NCBI GenBank assembly: GCA_951812925.1
Contig: OX638370.1
Span: forward strand, 123,890,897-123,954,896
DNA length: 64,000 bases
DNA from: Calliopum simillimum
Lineage: Eukaryota > Arthropoda > Insecta > Diptera > Lauxaniidae
Direction of reading: 5' to 3'
Positions 32,832 through 43,373 of the stretch are shown here, piece after piece. Both the position numbers and the translations under genes were made by a program. Under the pieces are notes generated by a model. It saw nothing but the letters and a program-made list of their open reading frames with translations, did no database searches and was not told where the DNA came from. Within the stretch, counting starts at the first letter, position 1. Each line of letters opens with the position of its first letter.

Positions 32832-33726
32832 CCGCGTTGCATCAAGAAGATTACGTGGAATGTAGACAAAGCAGTTAAAAATCAAATCTAGAAAAGACCT
32901 CTGAGTTGTACCAATATTAAAGAAAACATCACGCGGAACTTGTGTACCATTCTTTTTTTAAGCCTCGTTTTCAACTTTATTAAATAGAGATTCATAAAAT
33001 TAAACTTAACTATGGAAAAGCTCAAGAAATTAAGTTAAGAATACTATTTGAAAATATATCATTAGTTCACTTTTTAATTACTGATGTAAATTAAAAAGGA
33101 AAGCATTGAGTTTTCTTTATAGAATTTTCAATGAAAAAATTTAAAAAAGGATAATGATAAAACTTGAACCAATAAAGCTAAATTTTGTCAAACTAACAAA
33201 TTCAATCTCAATGACCCCTTAAACTAGTTTCTTCAATAAAATTTAAAGCAACTGTCCATATACCGATTAAAAAGACTTTGAAACCACTGCGTAATATCTC
33301 AAATATTTCTTCAAACTAATATATTTACACATATACGTATGAATGAATACGTGTTTTGGTCTACATCTAAATGTGTAGATTCTTGACATTTTGCAAATAA
33401 CTTTAAAACAAAATTTTATTGCCATCTACAAAATCAATAGCAAAATAAAAAGCAAATATTTATTTTTGAACCAATTAACCTCAATTGTGTTGTGGCATAT
33501 CATATAACATTAAAGAGATCCTGCAGCGGTCAACCGAAAAATAACAACAGGAAAAAATATGTACATAAGTGAAGGCTGGAATCAGAGTCACAAAACCACA
33601 AACACTAACACATGAGTGAGCATAAACATCAACACACGTGCATGCTCACAGAAAATCATAAGTGTGCGTATGTGAGTATTTCCATAGAAGACATGAAACT
33701 GAAATTTGAAACGAATTTGTATAAAA
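32832..33726. other. Non-coding AT-rich region
   Basis: No gene, terminal repeat or array recognised. 33560-33700 contains CACACATGAG-type simple words common in fly intergenic DNA. Confidence 0.35.
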
Positions 33727-33730
33727 TTAA

Positions 33731-34051
33731 CCCTTTAGAACCGGTTGGGACAATATATCCCAAAAATTTTTGAATAAATACATAACTCGGTTATTAACGT
33801 CACTTAAATTTAATGAATTTATAAAATCAATGCAATTTCCAGTAGCCATTGTTTTTTCTTATAACCACTATAAGGACATTATATCCCAAAAATTCAAATC
33901 AAAAATATCTTTTAGGAGTATAGACCAGAAGAGCCTCTGGCGGTGAAAATTTGAATCTAGAGACGGTCAAGCGTTTTACTTAAATTAAGTTTCTAAGGTT
34001 AACCTATCAAAAATATTGTGTACCACACAGTTTTTTTTCGGGTCGAAAGGG
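33731..34051. mobile_element. TTAA-flanked MITE (piggyBac-type ends)
   Basis: CCCTTTAGAACCGGTTGGGA at the left and ...CGGGTCGAAAGGG at the right, between TTAA at 33727-33730 and 34052-34055. Internal ATATCCCAAAAATT occurs twice (about 33768 and 33882), as in the sibling at 25586-25753. 321 bp, non-coding. Confidence 0.8.
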
Positions 34052-34055
34052 TTAA

Positions 34056-35090
34056 GTTGAAAATATAGAACATTAAATCAGAATTAATAAGAATGCTCCA
34101 TTTATTCCATTCCAAAAAACTACAGTATCTTCGGCTTATTCAAAACAAACTTGATAAAAAAGTTTTGAATAACGTTGTCAGTCTGCAATTTTCAAGTATA
34201 TAAGTAGTATGTTTGCACAGGGCTTTCTATGCCCTCTTAATCAGATCTTGGACAACGTCCGCATTCACTCAACTTGCTATACGATTTCTGGTATTTATGT
34301 GTATTTTGCTTCAATCATCGTAAATTGTTCTCTTAATATTGCGTTTTTGACATGGAACGTCCCATATTTATTTTTGAAGTTTTTTTAAGCAAAACCTCCT
34401 TTGAAGTTTTGTTTTGCTTAAATGCATCAAATGAAAGTCTAAGCTTTCTAAGCTTTACAATATAATAGTATTTTTTTATTAAAATAACATTTAAAATAAT
34501 AACAAAATTACAAAAATCGCCTATATCACGATGCTGTATGAATTTTAATAACAAATAATATTTACCAGGACGAAACCGTCCCATAAGGCGTCACTACAGT
34601 AATTGGGCATATGAAACTTTTCAACTGGTACACTTGGCGTATTTTACTTCATAAATTTATAAAAGAAGTATCGTAAGCATCAAAGACATCAATATACATA
34701 CATAAGAAGAATAGTGTCGAAAGCATCAATTCTTCTAAACATACGCCGAGGAGCCACCCTAGCATGTTCATAAAACCAACAAACACACAAATCAAAGCAA
34801 CAGAGTACATACCTGCGGAGGAAACAAAAAAAAAAAAAAAAAAAAAATAAAATAGAGAAATATAATCCCAAAAGAAGTCAACTAAAATTTCACACATGAT
34901 TAAATTGAGTGAATTTGTTTTCGATTTGTGGCGTGCTGTTGTTGTTGTTGTTGTGTGCAGACAAATAAAAAACCAGAGACAGATGCCAGCACACACCTAC
35001 TAAATGAAAAGTCAATATTTTCAAGTTGTTAGCTTTTGCGCTGCCTTCAAGACACCATCATAAATACACACATACATACATATGTACATT
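34056..35090. other. Non-coding region, host-like
   Basis: A short hairpin (AAGCAAAAC ... GTTTTGCTT) lies near 34386-34420, an A homopolymer near 34828-34848 and a GTT repeat near 34936-34955. Frames on the minus strand here are low-complexity and unsupported. Confidence 0.35.
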
Positions 35091-35358
35091 CCCAAGAGGA
35101 AAAATTTCTAGCGCTTCTGATCCAAGCACTTCAAAAGTGCTTGTCCCCATAAAAATTTAGAAGCACTATCACAATGATTTTTTATAAGGCTGCAGTAAGA
35201 ACAACGTGAGTTCGAACCCAGCATGGGAGATTTTTTTTTTACTTTTTTTTGCTTTATTTTTTTTTTAATTAAATATTTTTTATTCAACATCTTTTATTTC
35301 ACTTTTCTATTTTCCTTTCTCTTATTTATTTACTTTTGTTTTACCGTTTTTTATTTTA

Positions 35359-37399
35359 GCCCAGGAAAATAAGACGAAAAAAGAGCTTCTGTGCGAAAAA
35401 ATTCCCAGTGGAAATTTTTCACCGGAATTGTCTTTATTTATGCATGGTACACAAACTGTGAAAAGTCCATTGCAAAGTCGTGTGCGCATAAAAAGTTATT
35501 CGGGCTCAAAGGTCGCTAAAATCAGTTTTTTGCAAATATCTCGCTAATGCTAACATTTACAGAAAAATGTTTGCCCCCAATTTTGTAGCACAGGAAATTT
35601 CCTACAAAATTACGTTGAAAGTATCTGCGTACGACTTCTAGTTTAGGAGATCACCCAATTTCAAAAGTTGTTAACAGTTATGATGTGAAATACTACCTAT
35701 GAGTTCATATTAAAATATCTTACTTTTTAAATTGCAATAACTCTTCAATGAGAAGTTGTACAAACAAAATTAAAATGCCGTTTGAAAGATAATTTAATTT
35801 TCTATATACCATACAAAATTTTTTTTTCGAACGGCTCATGACCTTAAAAATATTCTTGAATAACCGTTAAGGCTTCGAAATTACTGGTTTTTTAAGGATA
35901 TCTGCGAATTGGTAAGTACTACGATGAAAAGTAATGGGACCAAATTTGTAGAGAATTACAAGATCTACAAAAAATAAGCGATATGTGTACACATAAAAGT
36001 AACCGTATAGAAGATATTCAATAGAAACCGGTTTTTTTGGCATTTTAAGGGTTTTTTTTGGAATATCTTCTAAACGGTTACTTCTATGTGTACACATATC
36101 GCTTATTTTTTGTAGATCTTGTAATTCTCTACAAATTTGGTCCCATTACTTTTCATCGTAGTACTTACCAATTCGCAGATATCCTTAAAAAACCAGTAAT
36201 TTCGAAGCCTTAACGGTTATTCAAGAATATTTTTAAGGTCATGAGCCGTTCGAAAAAAAAATTTTGTATGGTATATAGAAAATTAAATTATCTTTCAAAC
36301 GGCATTTTAATTTTGTTTGTACAACTTCTCATTGAAGAGTTATTGCAATTTAAAAAGTAAGATATTTTAATATGAACTCATAGGTAGTATTTCACATCAT
36401 AACTGTTAACAACTTTTGAAATTGGGTGATCTCCTAAACTAGAAGTCGTACGCAGATACTTTTAACGTAATTTTGTAGGAAATTTCCTGTGCTACAAAAT
36501 ACAAAATTTTTTTTTCGAACGGCTCATGACCTTAAAAATATTCTTGAATAACCGTTAAGGCTTCGAAATTACTGGTTTTTTAAGGATATCTGCGAATTGG
36601 TAAGTACTACGATGAAAAGTAATGGGACCAAATTTGTAGAGAATTACAAGATCTACAAAAAATAAGCGATATGTGTACACATAAAAGTAACCGTATAGAA
36701 GATATTCAATAGAAACCGGTTTTTTTTGGCATTTTAAGGGTTTTTTTTGGAATATCTTCTAAACGGTTACTTCTATGTGTACACATATCGCTTATTTTTT
36801 GTAGATCTTGTAATTCTCTACAAATTTGGTCCCATTAATTTTCATCGTAGTACTTACCAATTCGCAGATATCCTTAAAAAACCAGTAATTTCGAAGCCTT
36901 AACGGTTATTCAAGAATATTTTTAAGGTCATGAGCCGTTCGAAAAAAAATTTTGTACGGTATATAGAAAATTAAATTTTCTTTCAAACGGCATTTTAATT
37001 TTGTTTGTACAACTTCTCATTGAAGAGTTATTGCAATTTAAAAAGTAAGATATTTTAATATGAACTCATAGGTAGTATTTCATACCATAACTGTTAACTA
37101 CTTTTTAAATTGGGTGATCTCCTAAACTAGAAGTCGTACGCAAATACTTTTAACGTACTTTTGTAGGAAATTTCCTGTGCTACAAAATTGAAGACCTACA
37201 TTTTTCTGTAAAAGTTAGCATTAGCGAGATATTTGCAAAAAACTGATTTTAGCGACCTTTGAGCCTTAATAACTTTTTATGCGCACACGACTTTGCAATG
37301 GACTTTTCACAGTTTGTGTATCATGCATAAATAAAGACAATTCCGGTGAAAAATTTCCACTGGGAATTTTTTCGCAGAAAATGTCTTATTTTCCTGGGC
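35359..37399. mobile_element. Multi-arm palindromic TIR element nested in the tRNA-bearing element
   Basis: Starts GCCCAGGAAAATAAGAC and ends with its complement, flanked by TA at 35357-35358 and 37400-37401. Inside there are four related arms: forward 35359-36040, reverse about 36045-36500, a partial forward repeat starting at about 36503 (CAAAATTTTTTTTTCGAACG) to 36735, and reverse about 36745-37399. Successive arms are almost identical over hundreds of bases, so two long hairpins lie in tandem. No transposase is present. The minus frame 35867-36097 is a by-product. Confidence 0.9.
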
Positions 37400-37592
37400 T
37401 ATTTGTTTTTGCTTTATTTTTTTTTTTACTAAAATATTTTTTATTCAACCTTTTTTATTTCACTTTTTTATTTTAATTTCTCATTTTTATTTACTTTTGC
37501 TTACTTGAATTGAAACTGATTGCACAATGATTCTATGTAATGCTGCAGGACAACATTTGCTTAATATACAAATTTAATACCTCTTCATATCA

Positions 37593-37686
37593 TCGGGCGG
37601 TGGAGCGGTCTAAAGGGTTGGTAAATTTAAAAAAAATAAATATCTAGCCTGCGGAGGGTCGTGGATTCAAATCCTGGCGCGGGCAG
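37593..37686 (+). pseudogene. tRNA-like cassette (tRNA-Leu-like A box), copy 1
   Basis: TGGAGCGGTCTAAAGGG (37601-37617) resembles the A box of class II tRNA-Leu, and GTGGATTCAAATCC (37661-37674) resembles the B box; a run of T starts at 37687 as a Pol III terminator would. The ~43 bases between the boxes are longer and more A-rich than a normal tRNA, and the T-arm pairs poorly, so this is not a standard functional tRNA. Close copies are at 41525-41621 and 62721-62815. Confidence 0.6.
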
Positions 37687-37903
37687 TTTTTTTTTTTTCT
37701 TTTTTTTAATTTTATTGAAAAAACGCTTACCGCAGCATTACAAATAAGCGCTTTAAAAACTCTTTTTTGGTAAGGCTGCGGTAAGCTTTTGCTCGCTTAC
37801 ATCCTATGACATGCAATGTTAAAAAGAAAGTATCGTTCTTACGGAGCGGAAGCGCTTATTGGTGAAAAGGATGCACTTCAGAAGCACTTCTTTTCCCCTT
37901 GGG

Positions 37904-38660
37904 TTAGAATGAACACCTAAACAAAGGTTGTTTGTGTTAGTATACGGGGTGGAGTGCTGATCAACGAGTTTTGCAGGTAGGAAAATCTTGTGGGCGTTGA
38001 TAGTTGTGGCAACTTAAGTTACTGTTTAAACATTTCGAACACATTCAGCACAACACATATGTACATAAAAACACATATATGTGTGTGCATGTGTTTGTAG
38101 AAGAACAACGCATGCTGCAGCTTTACCATCTATCGTTATCTTGGCGTAATTATTTTTTTATTTCAAGCTCACAAAATTTTTCTTTTTTTTCCCCTTTGGC
38201 AACTAAGAGTTACATGGTGGGAAGCAGCGTAGACAAAACAGTACCTTTAATTTTGTTGCAATAAAAGTTTTGCTTTTGGAAAATTTGGCTGTGTGTACAA
38301 GTCTTTTAATTAAAAAAGTCCTCAACATTATGAAGTATGTACTCTGTGATAATGTCTTGTAATATCTTAAGTAACTGGAGGCGAACATCAGGAGGTTTCA
38401 TTGTAGTGCGAGTTGGGGCAACCCGTTAAAGTTTTACAAACAACGGTCGTATGAAGGTATACAATGTCAGCTTGAAAAATTATTATATAAAGTGTGCACC
38501 GCAAAACTGTTGGGCAAGGAACCCTAAGGATCAAGTCACGCCCAGTGTCATAGCGAAGGGGAAAAGGAGGCCATTGCATCGGACGGCATGCTCTCAGTAG
38601 AGCTTGAAAACAATCAATGAGACTATTGATATTATCAATTTCTTTTAATTTTCGCTACAA
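37904..38660. other. Non-coding region
   Basis: Host-like sequence with no supported exon. ACACATATGTACATAAAAAC simple sequence occurs near 38055. Confidence 0.35.
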
Positions 38661-38668
38661 TCGATATT

Positions 38669-38974
38669 TTGTCAATATCATCGTTAGTTTTTCAACATTT
38701 TGAAGCTCTGGTAACGCTAAAAAGTATATTTAAGCAAAATTTTTACACCAGCATTATTCCGAAATCAAATAGAATGCTAAGCAAGGCTGGACAAATTATT
38801 TTGAAACATAGTAAATGTCTTAAGCCACATATTGTTGACCAGCTACTATTTCTAAATAAATATCAAGGTATAATAAATGATCTCATAAGTGACTTGCCGT
38901 ACAAAAACAAATCTATTTTTGGTGAGATTTATTTTGAATTGGCATATAAATCTCAACAGGGCTACCAATATTGA
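38669..38974 (+). pseudogene. Possible hAT transposase C-terminal remnant
   Basis: The 101-codon frame contains SIIPKSNRMLSKAGQIILKH followed by SKCLKPHIVDQLLFLNKY. This follows the hAT dimerisation pattern (P.S.R.FS.AGQI...R..L.P..V..L.FLN) with several substitutions. It is shorter and more diverged than the hAT at 15157. The surrounding element termini were not found. It could be an old transposon or a domesticated fragment; the former is more likely. Confidence 0.5.
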
Positions 38975-39196
38975 AATAGAAGATAAATATTAAGGTGGAA
39001 GAAAAAACAACTTTAATTTTCCAGCTTACGAGATTGATAAATCTCATAAAAGCCAAATATTCGGTGGCCTTTATTTTAAATTTAAGTTTTTCCGAAACCA
39101 ACAATAGTGCGTAGATAGTACAACAGGTGCCATGCCCTCTTTTGCATGTGCACCTAGTTTTTTCTCAGAGCTTGCATTTCTTTTCGTCAGTGTCTG

Positions 39197-39896
39197 CACG
39201 GAGAGAAAAAAATGTTCTAAAATCTAGCGCAAATCGTTCTAAAATGAAATATTCAGAATTAGGCCCAATATATGCAGCATAAAATCATCCCAAAATACGC
39301 CCAACTTGTTTGCAATTCAAGCTCAAGCTTGGGCATAATATAAATTTGATAATTAAGACCAATATACTGAATGCATGCCATTTCGTACTTGTTTATCAAA
39401 AATAAATAAATAAATAAATAAATAAAATAAGCCCATTTTTGCTTAATTCAAGCTCTTTTGTGATTGTTTATCTAAAAATAATTTTTCATTTAAGTTTGTT
39501 CTGTGTGCTTATGATTCTCAATATGACTATGTCACGTACTGCTTAAATAATTCCTGCTCGACAGTCGAATTGGGTATTTATTTTGGTACATTTATTTTTG
39601 GAAATGAAATGACATTTCTTGCATTGGGCAAAAATGGGAATATTTTATATTTTGATAAATAAGAAATTACTAAGAACAAATGGGCATATTTATTTTTTTG
39701 TAAACAAGTACAAAAGGGCTGCGTTAAGCTTAATAAATTTTTGATCAACAATCCGAAATTGAATTAAATTGAGCTCAAATGGGCATATTCACTTTTTTGA
39801 CAAACAATCACATTATTACTTGATATCAAGAAAATAATGGGCAAGCTGAAAATCGCACCCAAAATTGATTGGTTTGGGATTGTTTTCAGCTCCGTG
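39197..39896. repeat. Region of degenerate AATGGGCATATT repeats
   Basis: Words like AAATGGGCATATT and CCCATTTTTGC recur near 39430, 39625, 39680 and 39778, each near 'TTTTTTG.AAACAA'. CACGGAG / CTCCGTG mark possible ends at 39197 and 39896, but they are only 7 bp. An AAAT microsatellite lies at 39400-39426. No coding capacity. Confidence 0.35.
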
Positions 39897-41314
39897 TGAG
39901 TGAAATTGTCTCAATTGACCTAGCTTTTGCCCAGAGTTTGCACTTACTATCCCTTGTATATGTGTGCATTTTAGTTGCATTGTTGTGAATAACATTCTTC
40001 AAGTTTTTTTTTGAATATATTTTTGTATGGGCGGTAGGCGTGTCCGCTTCTCTCATTTTTAATCCCTCGAGCTAGATTTGACGAAGCAGGCAGTGTGCCA
40101 AATTTCATCGAATTATCTAGCTTCCAAAATATATTAAAATGATTTCAACGGACGGACAGACATTTACTTATTTTTGCTTATATGGGGGGAGAGTGTCTAA
40201 AATCATGCAAAATCTGCGTACGTCATATTGAACGGCCCCTTCTCCGAATCGAAATGTCTACAGAATTTCATTGCCAAGTTGGCAATTCAAGCAATCAACC
40301 AAACTGCCAACTTGAATGAATGTAAATAAACCTTTAATTAATAGCACTATTAAAAAACTCCTCTGACTTATACTTTTACATACCACAGGTGCCAGCATTT
40401 AAGTCCAATTAGTGACATCTTCAGGCGAGAGCAACTGAGGTGCAGAGTAATTGAGAAGCCTCTGCTAAGTCTCGTGTGCATTGAAATGTAAATGAAGTGG
40501 CAACAGTTGCACTCAATTCGAATTGAATTGGAATTGCGTTTGCACGCATGAAATGTGAAGCCAATTCAACGAAATTGACATCAAGCGTCGACGAAAGCAA
40601 AAAAACCAACAGCAGCAGATGAAATGGCTAATTAAAAATACCATAAAATTTACCAAGTGCGACTGGCTGGTAGTAGTAGCAGCAAACCAATCTAAAAGCA
40701 ATGAAATAATTTCAGTTTGCATGTGGCATGTGGCACCTGTGCGCCATATTAAAATTGCAATAGATGCGGCGAGTCTGCACTGCAGCAGATTTTCCCTAAC
40801 CTTGCCATTAGTAATGACAATGGCATCTGCTGGCCTGCAATTGCATTACCTTGCATTGCTTACTCTAATTGCTATCACTGTTCCTTCCGAGGCTGCTGCT
40901 GCCTCCGTTGCACTTGAATGCTGTGCGGCAGTGAATGTAAATTAATTAGATATAAAATACGCAACCTGCATGCGTAATGAATCTCCATCTAGACAGTTGG
41001 CATTGAAAAATCTCTGCAGGAATTTATGGGATTTGTAGTATTTTTTTATCTCAGTCGATTCCCTTCCCTGCTTTCTGTTGGATTTCTTTATTTTTACTTT
41101 TCTCTTTGCGATGAAATTAAAAATTCCTGTTGGCTCTTTGAAAATTTTAAGTTTAAAATTCCAGACAGCATTTGCTGCAGCAATTACTAGCAAGGCAGCA
41201 AGCAAGCAAGTTACATATTTGGTGTGCGAGCTGAAAGGTTAAGTTTATGATTTCGGTGGAAATGACTGAGTGTGTATGTGCGTGTGTACGTGTTTGTGTA
41301 TTTTTGAGTATCTA
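39897..41314. other. Non-coding region, partly host-like
   Basis: 40020-40180 has GGGCGGTAGGCGTGTCCG and GGACGGACAGACA words seen in mini-me-type repeats. 40420-41220 is GC-richer and single-copy in appearance (GCTGCTGCTGCC near 40891), but the frames on both strands show no domain or conservation cue. Confidence 0.35.
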
Positions 41315-42170
41315 CCCAAGGGGAAAAGAAGTGCTTCAAAAACCCTTCTGAAGTGCATCCTTTTCACCAATAAGCGCTTCCGCTCCGTAAGAACAATACT
41401 TTCTTTTTAACATTGCATGTCATAGGATGTAATCGAGCAAAAGCTTACCGCAGCCTTACCAAAAAAGGGTTTTTGAAGCGCTTATTTGCAATGCAAATTA
41501 AAAAAAAGAAAAAAAAAAAAAAAACTGGCCGCGGTCAGGATTTGAATCCACGACCCTCCGCGTGCTAGATTTTTTTTTCTTACATTTACCAACCCTTTAG
41601 ACCGCTACACCAACGCCCGATGATATGAAGAGGTATTAAATTTGTATATTAAGCAAATGTTGTCAAATAGAATTTGACATGAAAATGCTCCTGCAGCATT
41701 ACATAGAATCATTGTGCAATCAGTTTCAATTCAAGTAAGCAAAAGTAAATAAAAATTAGAAAGGAAAATAGGAAAGTGAAATAAAAAAAGGTTGAATAAA
41801 AAATATTTTAATAAAAAAAAATAAAGCAAAAACAAATAAAAAAACGAAAAAAAGAAATCACCCGGGCTGGGTTCGAACTGACGTTGTTCTTACTGCAGCC
41901 TTACATGGAATCATTGTGTAATCAATTTTAATTCAGTTGAACAAAAGTAAATTAATAAGAGAAAGGAAAATAGAAAAGTGAAATAAAAGATGTTGAATAA
42001 AAAATATTTTAATAAAAAAAAAAATAAAGCAAAAAAAAGTAAAAAAAAATCTCCCGGGCTGGGTTCGAACTCACGTTGTTCTTACTGCAGCCTTATAAAA
42101 AATCATTGTGATAGTGCTTCTAAATTTCTATGGGGACAAGCACTTTTGAAGTGCTTGGATCAGAAGCGCT
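41315..42170 (-). mobile_element. TIR element with tRNA-like cassettes, copy 2
   Basis: Reverse orientation of copy 1. It begins at CCCAAGGGGAAAAGAAGTGC and runs to CAGAAGCGCTATTCC, where the expected CTCTTGGG end is missing (degraded or truncated). It contains the tRNA-like cassette at 41525-41621 and two tandem copies of the half-tRNA module (GGGCTGGGTTCGAACTGACG near 41864 and GGGCTGGGTTCGAACTCACG near 42056), about 190 bases apart, each with a matching A-rich tract. Copies 1 and 3 have only one such module. Confidence 0.8.
41525..41621 (-). pseudogene. tRNA-like cassette, copy 2
   Basis: On the minus strand GTGTAGCGGTCTAAAGGG, then a 43-base A/T-rich insert, then GTGGATTCAAATCC and a long T-run. 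A box and B box are as in copy 1. Differences from copies 1 and 3 are few and outside the boxes. Confidence 0.6.
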
Positions 42171-43258
42171 ATTCCAAATCCTATGAAGTTTTCATTTGAT
42201 GTAACCCAAAACGTTTGACAGCATATTTATTTTCAAAACATTAAAAATTTCTTTGAGACTGATACCACTATGTGGTACGTGGGAGTTTTAGGTGTAATTT
42301 TGTTATGAAGAATAATATCAGTAGTTTACAAATGATTAAAAAAAATTTACACTGCAGGTGCTACTATTCATTTGCTATGTAAAATGGGCTGTTGATTCCG
42401 AAATTGAGATATCGGTCATTTTGATTTCTTTTTAATTTTTTCGAAAAAAATATTTTTTTTTTAGAAATTAATTTATTTCGCCGAAACTAACAAACCAATC
42501 AAAAAGCAGTATGGATAATATTTATAGATAATTTAAGTATCTGTAACTTGACGTATAACACGTTTGAACATATACAAATATTGGTTTTTGAGATATTTGT
42601 AATTAAGTGGAACTATCTTTTTTTTTTTGATCCAAAAATTACCGATATCTCGAAAACGACGTGAAAAAAATAATGTGATTTTTGAAATCGGGAGCCGATT
42701 TTGTATATAAAATGGATAATGGCATTCATAGTGCATTTTGGCTTTAAACTAGTGTATTTAAAGCAAATTGGTAGTAGTCATGACGTAAAGTATCACATAC
42801 TTAATTGAAAACTGATGCTTATGTGTGTGCGTTTGTTTCTTGGAACTTGTTCTTGAGTGGCGTTATCAAGACAGTTGTTTAAAACTTTACCTAAAGAAAT
42901 AAAAAAAACGCTTTATAAACTCCATGACACTTAAATAATCTTCAAGACAGTCTTTGCTTTAGTGGTCTGTTAGTAAAATAACCACTGCGCCCTACGCACA
43001 GTTTGCGGAGTAACACGTTTTATTAGGTAAGGTTGGAGATCACCGTGGGAGGAAGGAGTTTGATTTCAATATGACAAACAATGTTAAAAAAAGTTCTATT
43101 GGAAGCGATAATGGATCGCTTCATTGATATTTTAAAGAGCTTTAACAGAGGTAATGCTTTTATGGTATTTTTTGTTCTCTATGGGCAACTTCTTTGATTC
43201 CATACGAATTTTAAGAAGAAACCAAGTAAACAACTTAAATTGCGGAAGTGCCGCGTTG
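42171..43258. other. Non-coding AT-rich region
   Basis: No gene or element termini. 42400-42700 carries 'gagatat' and 'cgaaaacgac' words common to several repeats here, suggesting decayed transposon. Confidence 0.3.
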
Positions 43259-43373
43259 TCATTGTCAGAGTATTTTTTATATCCTACACCCAGGGAATAT
43301 AAACTTTGTCCTTAGATTTGTAACGCATAGAAGGGGGCGTTTCAGGTATGGAAAAGTATATATCGATATCTTA
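43259..43373 (+). repeat. mini-me-like element, 5' part (split copy)
   Basis: TTTTATATCCTACACCCAGG, GTAACGCATAGAAGGGGGCG and GTATGGAAAAGTATATATCG parallel 30105-30195. It is interrupted at 43374 and resumes at 45285 (TAAGGTATCGATATATTCTT, GAGTCGATAAATCCATATCT, CCGCCTGGCTGTCTGCGTAC). Confidence 0.7.

Larger units (their letters stand above)
35091..37903 (+). mobile_element. TIR element with tRNA-like cassette, copy 1 (interrupted)
   Basis: The left end CCCAAGAGGAAAAATTTCTA and right end ...CACTTCTTTTCCCCTTGGG are imperfect TIRs. CAAGCACTTCAAAAGTGCTT near 35124 forms a palindrome. A half-tRNA-like piece (GTGAGTTCGAACCCAGC near 35209, followed by a T-run) and a fuller tRNA-like cassette (37593-37686) lie inside. 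A 2,041-bp palindromic element (35359-37399) has inserted between them. Without it the copy would be ~770 bp, close to copy 3 at 62495-63163 (669 bp). No protein-coding capacity. Confidence 0.8.

Noticed and set aside
34649..34996. 115-codon minus frame with hydrophobic stretches, resembling a small membrane protein
   Set aside because: The hydrophobic run comes from an A/T homopolymer and a GTT repeat; no conserved feature.
35196..35232. A complete tRNA gene at the GTGAGTTCGAACCCAGC site
   Set aside because: Only a T-arm / B-box half is visible; no A box at the expected distance upstream and no acceptor pairing.
39197..39896. A possible TIR element with CACGGAG ends
   Set aside because: The terminal match is only 7 bp and no target duplication was found; kept only as a region of degenerate repeats.
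40619..40945. 108-codon + frame in GC-richer host-like DNA
   Set aside because: No signal of a domain, good start context, splice structure or codon bias; a minus-strand frame of similar length overlaps the neighbourhood.
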